Source: Mycolicibacterium komanii
GTDB taxonomy: Bacteria > Actinomycetota > Actinomycetes > Mycobacteriales > Mycobacteriaceae
Direction: 5' to 3'
Assembly: GCF_001050035.1 (NCBI RefSeq)
Contig: NZ_CVTA01000033.1
Coordinates: 124,001-188,000 of the forward strand
Length of the DNA stretch: 64,000 nucleotides
Shown piece by piece: positions 44,175-52,467 of this stretch. Position 1 is the first letter of the stretch. The number at the start of each line of letters is the position of its first letter. A model generated the notes under the pieces. That model saw only the letters and a program-made list of their open reading frames with translations. It did no database searches and was not told where the DNA came from. A program made the translations under genes and the position numbers.

Positions 44175-45632
44175 GTGGATCGCGAACGGCAAGTGATCGA
44201 TGCGGTGAACAAGCGGCTGTTCGTCGACGGCAAGTGGGTCGAGGCGAGCGAGGGGCGCACCTTCGATGTCACCGATCCCGCGACCGGCCGGACGCTGTGC
44301 GCGGTTGCCGATGCCACCCCCGCCGACGCCCGAGCCGCCCTGGATGCCGCAGTCGCCGCGCAGCGCGATTTCGCGGCGACGGCGCCGAGGGCGCGCGCCG
44401 ACATGCTGATGGCCGCCTTCGAGCTGCTGCACGCGCGTGTCGACGACCTGGCGCTGCTGATGACGCTGGAGATGGGTAAACCGCTGGCCGAGGCGCGCGG
44501 TGAAGTCGCTTATGCCGCAGAGTTTTTCCGCCACTTCGCCGAGGAGGCCACGCGCATCGACGGCGGTTATCAGACCGCGCCTGCGGGCGGTGCGCGTTTC
44601 CTGATCGCCCGCCAGCCCGTCGGCCCCTGTCTGCTGATCACCCCGTGGAACTTCCCGATGGCGATGGGCACCCGCAAGCTCGGACCCGCGATCGCCGCCG
44701 GCTGCACCAGCGTGATCAAACCGGCGCACCAGACCCCGCTGACGATGCTGGCGTTGATGGGCATTCTCGACGAGGCCGGGGTGCCCCCCGGGGCCGTCAA
44801 CTGCATCACCGCGATGGACGCCAACGCTGTGACGGAACCGCTGATCCGCTCCGGGCTGGCCCGCAAACTGTCGTTCACCGGGTCGACCCGGGTGGGCCGC
44901 ATCCTGCTCGAGCAGTGCGCCCAGAAGGTGTTGCGGACGTCGATGGAACTCGGCGGCAACGCTCCGTTCATCGTGTTCGCCGACGCCGACCTCGACGAGG
45001 CGGTGGAGGGGGCGATGGCGGCCAAGATGCGCAACATGGGCGAGGCCTGCACCGCCGCGAACCGGATCTTCGTGCACGCGTCGGTGATCGACGAGTTCGG
45101 CAGGCGGCTCGCCGGGCGGATGGGTGCGCTGAGCGTGGGCCGCGGGACCGAGGAGGGGGTCAAGGTCGGTCCCCTGGTCGACGAGGCCGCGCTGCACAAG
45201 GTGCAGGATCTGGTCGACGACGCGGTGGGCCGCGGTGCCCGCGTATTGACCGGCGGCACACCGGTTTCCGGCGACGGCTACTTCTACCAGCCGACCGTGC
45301 TGACCGGTGTCCCGCGCGACGCCCGGATGTCGGGTGAGGAGATCTTCGGCCCGGTCGCGCCGCTGACACCGTTCGAGACCGAGGAGGAGGTCGTCGCCGC
45401 CGCGAACGACACCGAATACGGCTTGGTCGCTTACGTTTTCACCAACGACCTACGGCGCGCCCTGCGGGTGGCCGAGGCGCTGGAGACCGGCATGGTCGGG
45501 TTGAACCAGGGCATCGTGTCCAACCCGGCGGCACCGTTCGGCGGCGTCAAGCAGTCCGGCCTCGGCCGCGAGGGCGGCTCGGTGGGCATCGACGAATTCC
45601 TGGAGACCAAGTACGTCGGCATCGCCCTGTAG
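44175..45632 (+). CDS. Succinate-semialdehyde dehydrogenase family (GabD-like)
   Basis: About 485-residue aldehyde dehydrogenase. The catalytic Cys is in MRNMGEACTAANRIFVHA, the general-base Glu in LRTSMELGGNAPFIV, the NAD(P)-binding regions are ITPWNFPMAMGTRKLGPAIAAGC and SFTGSTRVGRIL, and the terminal motif is GGVKQSGLGREGG. It would oxidise the semialdehyde made by the divergent aminotransferase. GAGGAGG sits 4 nt before GTG 44175; GTG 44172 is the tandem alternative. Confidence 0.9.
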   Translation: MDRERQVIDAVNKRLFVDGKWVEASEGRTFDVTDPATGRTLCAVADATPADARAALDAAVAAQRDFAATAPRARADMLMAAFELLHARVDDLALLMTLEMGKPLAEARGEVAYAAEFFRHFAEEATRIDGGYQTAPAGGARFLIARQPVGPCLLITPWNFPMAMGTRKLGPAIAAGCTSVIKPAHQTPLTMLALMGILDEAGVPPGAVNCITAMDANAVTEPLIRSGLARKLSFTGSTRVGRILLEQCAQKVLRTSMELGGNAPFIVFADADLDEAVEGAMAAKMRNMGEACTAANRIFVHASVIDEFGRRLAGRMGALSVGRGTEEGVKVGPLVDEAALHKVQDLVDDAVGRGARVLTGGTPVSGDGYFYQPTVLTGVPRDARMSGEEIFGPVAPLTPFETEEEVVAAANDTEYGLVAYVFTNDLRRALRVAEALETGMVGLNQGIVSNPAAPFGGVKQSGLGREGGSVGIDEFLETKYVGIAL

Positions 45633-45635
45633 CGG

Positions 45636-46295
45636 TCAGGCGCCGCGCGACACCCGCGCGATCAGCCGGTCGACGGCGTCCTCCATGTGCGCGATCAGCA
45701 GCTTGTCGGAGAGCTGCACGTCACCGGCCCTGATCGCGCTGGCCAACGCCTGGTGCTCGACGACGCGGTCGCTGGGATTGTCGTAGGTGTCGGCCAGCGC
45801 GTGCACGCACATCCGTGTCTCGACGAGATACGTCTGGTGCATCCGCGACAGCCGCGGGCTGCCCGCCAGCTCGACCAGTCGCTCGTGAAAGCGGATGTCG
45901 GCCTCGCTGCCCTCCTCGACGTCGGCGGCCGCCGCCATCTCCTCGACGATCTCCAGCAGTTCGTCGCCCGCCGAGGCGTAGTCGCCCTGCAGGATCCGGC
46001 GGGTCGCGGCGCGTTCGATGGCCTCGCGCGCGAGGTACATGTCGGAGGCCACATCGGGCGTCATGTCGATCACGAACACCCCGCGGTTGCGGATCGCGAT
46101 CAGCAGACCCTCCTGGGTCAGCCGCTGCATACCCTCGCGCAGCGGCCCGCGGCTGACGCCGAGTTTGCGGGCCAGATCGGCCTCGATCAGCTGCGTGCCG
46201 GGGGCCAACTCGCCGTGCGCGATCGCCTGCCGCAGCTTGTCCGCGACGATGCTCGGCGTGGACTCCTGCTCGACCGGCGCGAGGAACTCGGTCAC
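45636..46295 (-). CDS. FCD-family GntR transcriptional regulator
   Basis: 219 residues. The winged helix (STPSIVADKLRQAIAHGELAPG, EADLARKLGVSRGPLREGMQRLTQEGLL) is followed by an all-helical FCD ligand domain with metal-binding-type residues (ADIRFHERLVELAGSPRL, VVEHQALASAIRAGD). FCD regulators usually repress and respond to organic acids. GTG 46295 with GAGGAGG 5 nt upstream; it overlaps the preceding racemase-like gene stop (GTGA). The three GATTGT-NN-ACAATC sites around its gene cluster are the predicted operators. Confidence 0.9.
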   Translation of the reverse strand: MTEFLAPVEQESTPSIVADKLRQAIAHGELAPGTQLIEADLARKLGVSRGPLREGMQRLTQEGLLIAIRNRGVFVIDMTPDVASDMYLAREAIERAATRRILQGDYASAGDELLEIVEEMAAAADVEEGSEADIRFHERLVELAGSPRLSRMHQTYLVETRMCVHALADTYDNPSDRVVEHQALASAIRAGDVQLSDKLLIAHMEDAVDRLIARVSRGA

Positions 46296-47011
46296 CGTGC
46301 CTCCTCGAACAGGCGGCCCAGGCCGGGGATCGCGGGCGCTCCGCCGGCGAGTTGCAGACCCTTCCACACCGTCACCTGATTGGCGGTCAGCACGGGTTTG
46401 CCGACCGCGGCTTCGAGCCGATCGACGATCGCCAGCGTGTGCATCGCGGTGTCGGGCACCAGCACCGCCTCCGCGTCGGGATGATCGGCCGCGGTGACCA
46501 TCTGCTCCACCCGCCCGGGCTCCAGCGTGCCGACTTCGGCGGCCGTGATGATCCCGTGGCTGCCCATCGCCACCACCTCGATCCCGTCGGCGGCCAGGAA
46601 CCGCACGAAATGCTCGGCGACATCCTGCGGGTACGACGCGGCCACCGCCACCCGCCGGATACCGAGGTGTTGCAGCGCGTCGACGAACGCGATCGAGGTC
46701 GAGGACGCCGGAACTCCCGCCGCCGCAGCCACTTTCGCGGCCTGATGGCGTGCGCCTTCGGGACCGAACACGAAGCTACCCGAGGTGCACGCCCACATCA
46801 CCGCCTGTGGACGCACGCCGGCGAGCTGGCGCACGCCGTCGACCAACCGCTCGTCGCCACCGAGATCCAGCAGCGCGTCGACCCGGTGTGCGTCCTCGCC
46901 GACGGAGGTGATGACCACGGGAAGGCGCAGTCGCCCCGCGACACGGGCCTCCAGGGCCGGGAAATCGTCCTCGGCGCTGTGTCCCGGGTAGAGCAGTCCT
47001 ACGGTCGCCAT
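46292..47011 (-). CDS. Asp/Glu racemase-superfamily protein (maleate isomerase/AMDase-like), single-Cys paralogue
   Basis: 239 residues of the Asp/Glu/hydantoin racemase fold. The first catalytic Cys75 is present (AVMWACTSGSFVFG), as are the conserved MGSHGIITAAEVGTL and VLTANQVTVWKGL segments of maleate cis-trans isomerases. The second Cys position is Asp (EAVLVPDTAMHT, about residue 187), so classical two-base racemisation is unlikely; a decarboxylase- or isomerase-type reaction remains possible. GGGG precedes the ATG. Leftward operon between its paralogue and the GntR gene. Confidence 0.82.
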   Translation of the reverse strand: MATVGLLYPGHSAEDDFPALEARVAGRLRLPVVITSVGEDAHRVDALLDLGGDERLVDGVRQLAGVRPQAVMWACTSGSFVFGPEGARHQAAKVAAAAGVPASSTSIAFVDALQHLGIRRVAVAASYPQDVAEHFVRFLAADGIEVVAMGSHGIITAAEVGTLEPGRVEQMVTAADHPDAEAVLVPDTAMHTLAIVDRLEAAVGKPVLTANQVTVWKGLQLAGGAPAIPGLGRLFEEAR

Positions 47012-47031
47012 CGCGGCCCCTTCGATCGGCA

Positions 47032-47045
47032 GATTGTCGACAATG
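47032..47045. promoter_or_regulatory. GntR operator copy 2 (GATTGTCGACAATG)
   Basis: Matches the 14-bp operator at all arm positions except the last base. Lies in the 56-bp gap between the two racemase-like genes, 20 bp upstream of the downstream one. No good -10 is seen, so it may act as an internal or accessory site. Confidence 0.55.
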
Positions 47046-47067
47046 TTAACAACCGGCAGGTCGACGC

Positions 47068-47805
47068 CTACGCCTCCAACAGGCGCTGGCCCGGTCCCAC
47101 GGCCTTGCGCCCGGCGACGCGCAGCGCCGCCCACATCGTCACCTGGTTGGCCGTGACCACCGGCTTCTGCAGCTCGGCCTCCAGCTGGGCGATCAGGTCG
47201 TAGGTCGGCAGGTTCGTACAGCTGACGACGATGGCCTCGGCGTCGGCGACGTCGGTGGCGCGGACCAGCTCGGCGGTCTCCGAATACGGCACCGCCCAGA
47301 TCTGCTCGGTCAGGCCCAGGCCGGAGGTGGCGACGACCTCGATGCCGGCTTCCATCAGGTACTGGGTCAGGCCGATCGTCAGATCCGACGTGTACGGGGT
47401 GACGGTCGCGACGCGACCGACGCCGAGGTGGCGCAGCGCCTCGAGCATCGAGCCGCTGGTGGTGACCGCCGCGGGCGCGCCGGCCGCCCGCATCGCCGCC
47501 ACCAGCGCGGCCTCGCCTGCCATCCCCTTGACAAAGCTGCCCGCGGTGCACGCATACGCGGTGACGATCGGTGAGACCGCCAGCACGTTGGCCGCACCCG
47601 CGACCACGTGTTCGGGATCGGAGATGTGCACCGCCATGTCGACGGTCACCGGCAGTGGGGCGTATCTGAGCCGGGTGACGTACAGGCTCACGTCGTCAGG
47701 CACCCAACGCCAGAGTTCGCGGTCGAGCGCGAAGTCGTATGGAGTGACGACGCCTATGCCTACCTGCTGCAATGGTGGGGGCGGCACCAATTCCCCGATC
47801 CTCAT
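47068..47805 (-). CDS. Maleate isomerase/Asp-Glu racemase-like enzyme, two-Cys paralogue
   Basis: 245-residue paralogue of the downstream gene with both catalytic cysteines: Cys86 in TAYACTAGSFVKG and Cys196 in AIVVSCTNLPTYDLI, the pattern of maleate cis-trans isomerases and related racemases. Other shared segments are TSGSMLEALRHLGVGRVATVTPY and VVTANQVTMWAAL. ATG 47805 is chosen; a CACACT box lies 6 nt upstream, and the operator at 47843 lies just beyond a TTGCTG -35-like box. Leftward first gene of the racemase-racemase-GntR operon. Confidence 0.84.
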   Translation of the reverse strand: MRIGELVPPPPLQQVGIGVVTPYDFALDRELWRWVPDDVSLYVTRLRYAPLPVTVDMAVHISDPEHVVAGAANVLAVSPIVTAYACTAGSFVKGMAGEAALVAAMRAAGAPAAVTTSGSMLEALRHLGVGRVATVTPYTSDLTIGLTQYLMEAGIEVVATSGLGLTEQIWAVPYSETAELVRATDVADAEAIVVSCTNLPTYDLIAQLEAELQKPVVTANQVTMWAALRVAGRKAVGPGQRLLEA

Positions 47806-47842
47806 TTGCACAGTGTGAGGCCAGAAGACCAAACCAGCAACA

Positions 47843-47856
47843 GATTGTTGACAATC
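47843..47856. promoter_or_regulatory. GntR operator copy 3 (GATTGTTGACAATC)
   Basis: Perfect GATTGT/ACAATC inverted repeat in the divergent region between the racemase operon and the dehydrogenase-amidase operon. It contains the -35 box TTGACA (47848-47853) of the rightward promoter, whose -10 TAGCTT (47871-47876) follows after 17 bp and whose start codon GTG follows after 6 nt. A textbook repression geometry. Confidence 0.75.
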
Positions 47857-47876
47857 CTACGGCGTGTCCCTAGCTT
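47848..47876 (+). promoter_or_regulatory. Consensus promoter of the hydroxyacid dehydrogenase-amidase operon
   Basis: TTGACA, 17-bp spacer, TAGCTT, then 6 nt to GTG at 47883, which is probably the first base of a leaderless mRNA. One of the best sigma-70-like promoters in the window, with its -35 inside operator copy 3. Confidence 0.68.
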
Positions 47877-47882
47877 GGGGGC

Positions 47883-48940
47883 GTGCCAGCCCCGGGGGAG
47901 AGCGTGCGAACCGCGTCGTCGTCGCAGCTCAGGGGTGGTTCCACGAGGCCGGTCATCGCCGTCCTCTGCGAAAAGTCGACCGACCGCCCGCCGGGCATCG
48001 ATCGTGTCGCAGCCGAACTGCGCTACTGCACCGCCGAGGACCTCGCCACGGCCGTCCGCGGTGCCCGCGCGCTGTTGCTGTGGGACTTCTTCTCGACCGC
48101 GGTGCGCGACGTGTGGAGCGAGGCCACGGAGCTCGAATGGATCCACGTCACCGCGGCCGGCGTCGACACCCTGCTCTTCGACGAACTCCGGGACTCCGAC
48201 GTCGTGGTGACCAACGCCCGCGGCGTGTTCGACCGGCCCATCGCCGAATACGTGCTCGGCGCGGTGCTCGCCCAGGCCAAGGACAGCCGCACCAGCTTCG
48301 CGCTGCAGCGCGAGCACCGGTGGCGGCACCGCGAGACCCGCGGCATCGCGGCGGCCCGCGCACTCGTGGTCGGCACCGGCAGCATCGGCCGGGAGATCGC
48401 CCGCCTGCTGCGGGCCGCGGGCATGCAGGTGCGCGGCGCGGGTCGCGTCGCGAGGGCGCACGACCCCGACTTCGGCGACGTGGTGGCCAGTGCGGACCTG
48501 GCCGATGAGGTCGGCTGGTGTGACCACCTGGTGCTCGCGGCGCCGCTGACGTCGGCGACCGCGGCCTGGTGGACGCGTCGGTGTTGTCGGCGATGAAGCC
48601 CGACGCGCATCTGGTCAACATCGGCCGGGGTCCGCTGGTGGTGGAGTCGGCACTGGTTTCGGCGTTGCGCGACAACCGGATTGGCGGCGCGACGCTGGAT
48701 GTCTTCGACACCGAACCGCTGCCGCCCGACCATCCGCTGTGGGACGCTCCCAACGTGACGATCACCGCGCACATGGCCGGCGACGTCGTCGGCTGGCGGG
48801 AGACGCTGGCCGAGCAGTTCGCCGACAACGCGCGGCGCTGGCTGGCGGGGGAGCCCTTGGTGAACGTGGTGGACAAGAAGCTCGGCTACATCCCGAGCGG
48901 AGCCGGAAGGCCGGCGACATCGGGACGTGATTCGCGATGA
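47883..48940 (+). pseudogene. D-2-hydroxyacid dehydrogenase, broken by a 1-nt deletion
   Basis: The N-terminal two thirds (47883 to about 48560) contain the substrate domain (WIHVTAAGVDTLLFDELRDSDVVVTNARG, PIAEYVLG) and the NAD motif ALVVGTGSIGREIARLL. The C-terminal third continues one frame over from 48563 (GLVDASVLSAMKPDAHLVNIGRG, LDVFDTEPLPPDHPLW, ITAHMAG). The junction LTSAT-GLVD expects a codon such as CGC after ACC at 48558-48560, but only GC is present, so one base is missing. With that base the protein would be about 352 residues with intact catalytic Arg, Glu and His. Either a recent mutation or a sequencing error. The last 4 nt overlap the amidase start. Confidence 0.82.
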
Positions 48941-50340
48941 TCCCGACGGCCGCCGAACTGGTGCAGGGCTATCGCGCCAACACCGTCTCGCCGGTCGAGG
49001 CCACGCAGGAGGCGCTGGCCGCGATCGACGCGTATGACGGTGCGGTCAACGCCTACGTGCTCGTCGACCCCGAGGGGGCATTGGCCGCCGCCCGCGCGTC
49101 GGAGGCGCGCTGGCACGCCGGGGAACCGCTCGGACCCGGAGACGGGGTGCCGACGTCGATCAAGGACGCGCTGTGGACCAAGGGATGGCCGACGCTTCGC
49201 GGCAGCTGGCTCATCGACGAGGCCGGACCCTGGGACGAGGACGCGCCCTGCACCGCGCGGCTGCGCGAGACCGGTGCGGTGCTGCTCGGCAAGACCACGA
49301 CACCGGAGTATTCGTGGAAGGGCGTGACCGACTCGGGGCGTTTCGGCCTGACCGGTAACCCGTGGGACCCCACCAAGACGGCGGGCGGTTCGAGCGGCGG
49401 CAGCGCCGCGGCGGTGGCCCTCGGCATGGGGGTGTGGTCGGTGGGGACCGACGCGGGCGGCTCGGTGCGAATTCCGGCGGGGTTCACCGGAACCGTCGCG
49501 CTCAAGCCGACGTACGGCCTGATCCCGCACTATCCGCCGAGCCCGTTCGGCACGCTGGCGCATCCGGGGCCGATGACCAGGACCGTGGTCGACACCGCCG
49601 CGCTGATGGACGTCATCACCGGTTTCGACGCCCGCGACTGGTCGGCGATGCCGACGCCGCGCGAGTCGTTCCTTGCCGGCCTCGATGACGGTGTCGCGGG
49701 TCTGCGCGTGGCCTTCTCGCCGAGGCTCGGCTACGTGCGCAACGACCCGGAGATCGACGCGGCGGTACGGGCCGCGGTGAACGTCCTGGCTGACGCGGGC
49801 GCCCGGGTCGAGGAGATCGACCCCGGCTTCCGCGACCCGATCGAGGCCTTCCACATCCTGTGGTTCTCGGGGGCGGCGAAGGTCTTGCAGGCCTACGGCG
49901 AAGCGGTCGACGATCGCGTCGATCCGGGGCTGCGCCGGATAGCGGCGGTGGGTTCGACGTTCTCGGCGTCGGACTACCTCGACGCGACGGCGGTGCGGAT
50001 GCAGCTCGGGCACGTGATGGGTCGGTTCCACCAGGACTACGACGTGCTGGTCACGCCGACGCTCCCGATGCCCGCTTTTCCCGTCGGTCGCGACGTGCCC
50101 GAGGGCTGGCGGTCGCACTACTGGGCGAGCTGGACGCCGTACACCTACCCGTTCAACATGACTCAGCAGCCCGCGCTGAGCGTCCCGTGCGGCTTCACCT
50201 CCGCTGGGCTGCCGATCGGGCTGCAGATCGTCGGCCCCCGGCACGCCGATGCGGTGGTGCTGCGGGTGGGCCGCGCCCACGAGATGGCCACCGACTGGCA
50301 CACGCGTACACCGGTAGTGATGACACAAGGAGTTCGATGA
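48937..50340 (+). CDS. Amidase (amidase signature family)
   Basis: 467-residue serine hydrolase with the Ser-cisSer-Lys triad: Lys in GVPTSIKDALWT, the glycine/serine-rich core KTAGGSSGGSAAAVALGMG, and the nucleophile segment GTDAGGSVRIPAGFTGTVALKPTYG. C-terminal motifs NMTQQPALSVPCGFTSAGLPIGLQIVG are standard. It should hydrolyse a carboxamide to acid and ammonia. ATGA overlaps couple it to the dehydrogenase before and the DUF3830 gene after. Confidence 0.91.
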   Translation: MIPTAAELVQGYRANTVSPVEATQEALAAIDAYDGAVNAYVLVDPEGALAAARASEARWHAGEPLGPGDGVPTSIKDALWTKGWPTLRGSWLIDEAGPWDEDAPCTARLRETGAVLLGKTTTPEYSWKGVTDSGRFGLTGNPWDPTKTAGGSSGGSAAAVALGMGVWSVGTDAGGSVRIPAGFTGTVALKPTYGLIPHYPPSPFGTLAHPGPMTRTVVDTAALMDVITGFDARDWSAMPTPRESFLAGLDDGVAGLRVAFSPRLGYVRNDPEIDAAVRAAVNVLADAGARVEEIDPGFRDPIEAFHILWFSGAAKVLQAYGEAVDDRVDPGLRRIAAVGSTFSASDYLDATAVRMQLGHVMGRFHQDYDVLVTPTLPMPAFPVGRDVPEGWRSHYWASWTPYTYPFNMTQQPALSVPCGFTSAGLPIGLQIVGPRHADAVVLRVGRAHEMATDWHTRTPVVMTQGVR

Positions 50341-50849
50341 GCAGGCTGATCACCGTGTCCCTCGACAAGCGCGGCGTCAGCTGCACCGCGCGCCTGCTCG
50401 ACGATGCGGCACCACGCACATGTGCGGCGGTGTGGGACGCGTTGGACGGCCACGCCCTGTCGTCGCAGGTGTTCCACGGAAAGTACGCCCGCAACGAGAT
50501 CTACACGCTGCTACCGGCTTTCGCGCGAGCGGACCCGGGTAGGGAGAACACCACGGTGACGCCGATCCCCGGCGACCTGTGCTGGTTCTCGTTCGACTCC
50601 GACCAGCTGGGCAACCCGGCCTACGGCTACGAGAACACCACCGGGACCGGCACCAAAGGTGCGATCGTCGACCTGGCGCTGTTCTACGGCCGCAACAATC
50701 TGCTGATCAACGGGGACCAGGGCTGGGTGCCGGGCAACGTGTTCGGAGAGGTCATCGAGGGCCTCGACGAGATGGCCGAAGCCTGCCAGGACCTGTGGAT
50801 GGGCGGGGTGCGCGGAGAAACCCTGAGCTTCGCGCGCGCTGCGGGTTGA
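50337..50849 (+). CDS. DUF3830 cyclophilin-like-fold protein
   Basis: 170 residues (PF12903-type): LDDAAPRTCAAVWDAL, SSQVFHGKYARNEIYTLLPAF, PIPGDLCWFSFDSDQLGN and ALFYGRNNLLINGDQGWVPGNVFGEVIEGLDEMAEACQDLWMGG. The compact beta-barrel resembles cyclophilin-like domains of unknown function that are repeatedly found in amide/acid catabolic operons. Overlaps the amidase stop by 4 nt; last gene of this operon. Confidence 0.84.
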   Translation: MSRLITVSLDKRGVSCTARLLDDAAPRTCAAVWDALDGHALSSQVFHGKYARNEIYTLLPAFARADPGRENTTVTPIPGDLCWFSFDSDQLGNPAYGYENTTGTGTKGAIVDLALFYGRNNLLINGDQGWVPGNVFGEVIEGLDEMAEACQDLWMGGVRGETLSFARAAG

Positions 50850-50862
50850 TGCTCCGAGCGGG

Positions 50863-51288
50863 CTACACCGGCTGCAGGCTGACCGGTTGTTCGCTCTCGC
50901 CGGGGTTGGGATCGTTGCAGGAACCGGCTTTCCACGCGTAGCGCAGACTGCCCGCCAAGGTCGCCGGGTCGAACGAGTACGTCAGGTCGGCTGGGCCGGT
51001 GGTGCCGTCGGCACACGGACGCCCGTTGAAGACGTCGTGACGCTCGACGACCCACGGGCCGTCCGCCTGCCTACCGATCTGCGCGATCATTCCCGTCGAG
51101 CTCGAAACCGTTCCCCCGCAACGACCTTCGGGGTTGCACTGGGTGGTGATGGCCCATGTGTTCGACGTCGGCCCGTTGACGAACCGGAACTCGCCCTCCA
51201 ACCGCCCCTGTGCCCCTGCCGGTGCGGCCAATCCGATCGCGGCGCCGGCGAGCACCACCGCCGCGGCCGTCGCTCGTGTGATCGCCAT
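50863..51288 (-). CDS. Secreted mycobacterial protein, Rv-type beta-sandwich, function unknown
   Basis: 141 residues with a cleavable signal peptide (AAAVVLAGAAIGLAAPAGAQG, cleavage near residue 27). The mature domain has four cysteines (TQCNPEGRC, GRPCADG, GSCNDPNPG) and the repeated pattern FRFVNGPTSNTWAITTQC and DLTYSFDPATLAGSLRYAW seen in small exported mycobacterial proteins. A GATGCT box is 6 nt upstream of the ATG. It is convergent with the DUF3830 gene, 13 bp apart. Confidence 0.8.
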   Translation of the reverse strand: MAITRATAAAVVLAGAAIGLAAPAGAQGRLEGEFRFVNGPTSNTWAITTQCNPEGRCGGTVSSSTGMIAQIGRQADGPWVVERHDVFNGRPCADGTTGPADLTYSFDPATLAGSLRYAWKAGSCNDPNPGESEQPVSLQPV

Positions 51289-51347
51289 GCCCGCAGCATC
51301 ACACGGCGGGCGCACGGAGATCGGCGAGTTGACGAAAGTCACCGCGG

Positions 51348-52412
51348 TCAGCCGAGGCCGGGAACGATGTCGCGCAGCGCAAAGGTGACCGGTTGCTCGA
51401 GTTGGTCGAATGTGCACGAGCGAGGCTCGCGGTCGGGGCGCCAGCGGTTGAACTGGGCGGTGTGGCGGAACCGTTCGCCCTCCATGTGGTCGTAGCGGAC
51501 CTCGACCACCCGCTCGGGGCGCAGTGGCACGAACGACAGATCCTTGCCGGCGTTCCAGCGCGACCCGCCGCCGTAGCGGCGAACGACGTCGGGGTCGGCG
51601 TCGGCGCCCCAGTTCCATGGGTGATCCTCGAAAGTCGTTCGCAGCGGCTGAAGTTCGGTGAAGAGCTCGCGGCGGCGGGCCATCGGGAACGCGCCGATGA
51701 CGCCGACGGATGCCAGCGTGCCGTCGTCTTTGTACAACCCGAGGAGAAGCGACCCGATCGCGTCCTCGCCGGATTTGTGCACGCGGTAACCGGCGACGAC
51801 GCAGTCTGCCGTCCGCTGATGCTTGATCTTGAACATCACACGCTTGTCGGGCTGATAGGGCAGGTCGAGGGGTTTGGCGATGACGCCGTCGAGGCCCGCG
51901 CCCTCGAACTCGTCGAACCAGCGGTGCGCCGTCGCGGGGTCGGTCGTCACCGGAGTGACGTGGAACTTCGGGCCCGCGCTAAAGAGCGCGTCGACGAGCG
52001 CGGCGCGGCGTTCACCGAAAGGCCGTTGCGTGTAATCGATGTCGTCTCGTGCGAGCAAATCGAACGCGATGAAGGCCGCGGGCGTCTTCTCGGCCAGCAT
52101 CCGGACCCGCGAGTCGGCGGGGTGGATGCGCTGTTGCAGGGCCTCGAAGTCGAGGCCGTGGGCTGCGGTGACGACGATCTCGCCGTCGATGACGCAGCGC
52201 CCGGGTAGCTCCGCCCTTGCGGCCTCGACCAGTTCGGGGAAGTAACGGGTCAGCGGGCGTTCGTTGCGGCTGCCGAATTCGACCTCGTCGCCGTCGCGGA
52301 AGCAGATCGACCGGAAGCCGTCCCACTTCGGTTCGTAGGACGCGTCCGCGGGAATCGACGCCACCGATTTGGCCAGCATCGGCTTCACCGGCGGCATCAC
52401 GGGCAGGCGCAT
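51348..52412 (-). CDS. ligC: ATP-dependent DNA ligase LigC (Rv3731-like)
   Basis: 354-residue minimal ligase: nucleotidyltransferase domain with the adenylated Lys29 in YEPKWDGFRS, motif III FIAFDLLA, motif IV GAGLDGVIAKPL and motif V RVMFKIKHQRTADCVVAGYRVHKSG, then an OB-fold domain ending RHTAQFNRWRPDREP. LigC enzymes seal nicks in base-excision and back-up repair. It points away from the second ligase and its polymerase gene 1 kb to the right; this copy is nearer to M. tuberculosis LigC in sequence (IHPADSRVRMLAEKTPAAF). Confidence 0.92.
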   Translation of the reverse strand: MRLPVMPPVKPMLAKSVASIPADASYEPKWDGFRSICFRDGDEVEFGSRNERPLTRYFPELVEAARAELPGRCVIDGEIVVTAAHGLDFEALQQRIHPADSRVRMLAEKTPAAFIAFDLLARDDIDYTQRPFGERRAALVDALFSAGPKFHVTPVTTDPATAHRWFDEFEGAGLDGVIAKPLDLPYQPDKRVMFKIKHQRTADCVVAGYRVHKSGEDAIGSLLLGLYKDDGTLASVGVIGAFPMARRRELFTELQPLRTTFEDHPWNWGADADPDVVRRYGGGSRWNAGKDLSFVPLRPERVVEVRYDHMEGERFRHTAQFNRWRPDREPRSCTFDQLEQPVTFALRDIVPGLG

Positions 52413-52467
52413 TCGGCCATTGTCGCAGCGGCGCGGGCGATGACATCGCCGACTGCGGACGGTCTAC

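Noticed and set aside
42837..45197. 786-residue leftward frame extending the aminotransferase upstream
   Set aside because: The N-terminal 360 residues are antisense to the aldehyde dehydrogenase gene and low in complexity; the true start at ATG 44114 has a promoter and operator.
41447..50849. Island considered as a mobile genomic island or prophage
   Set aside because: No integrase, transposase, tRNA-end duplication or obvious compositional break was seen; accessory status is inferred only from gene content.
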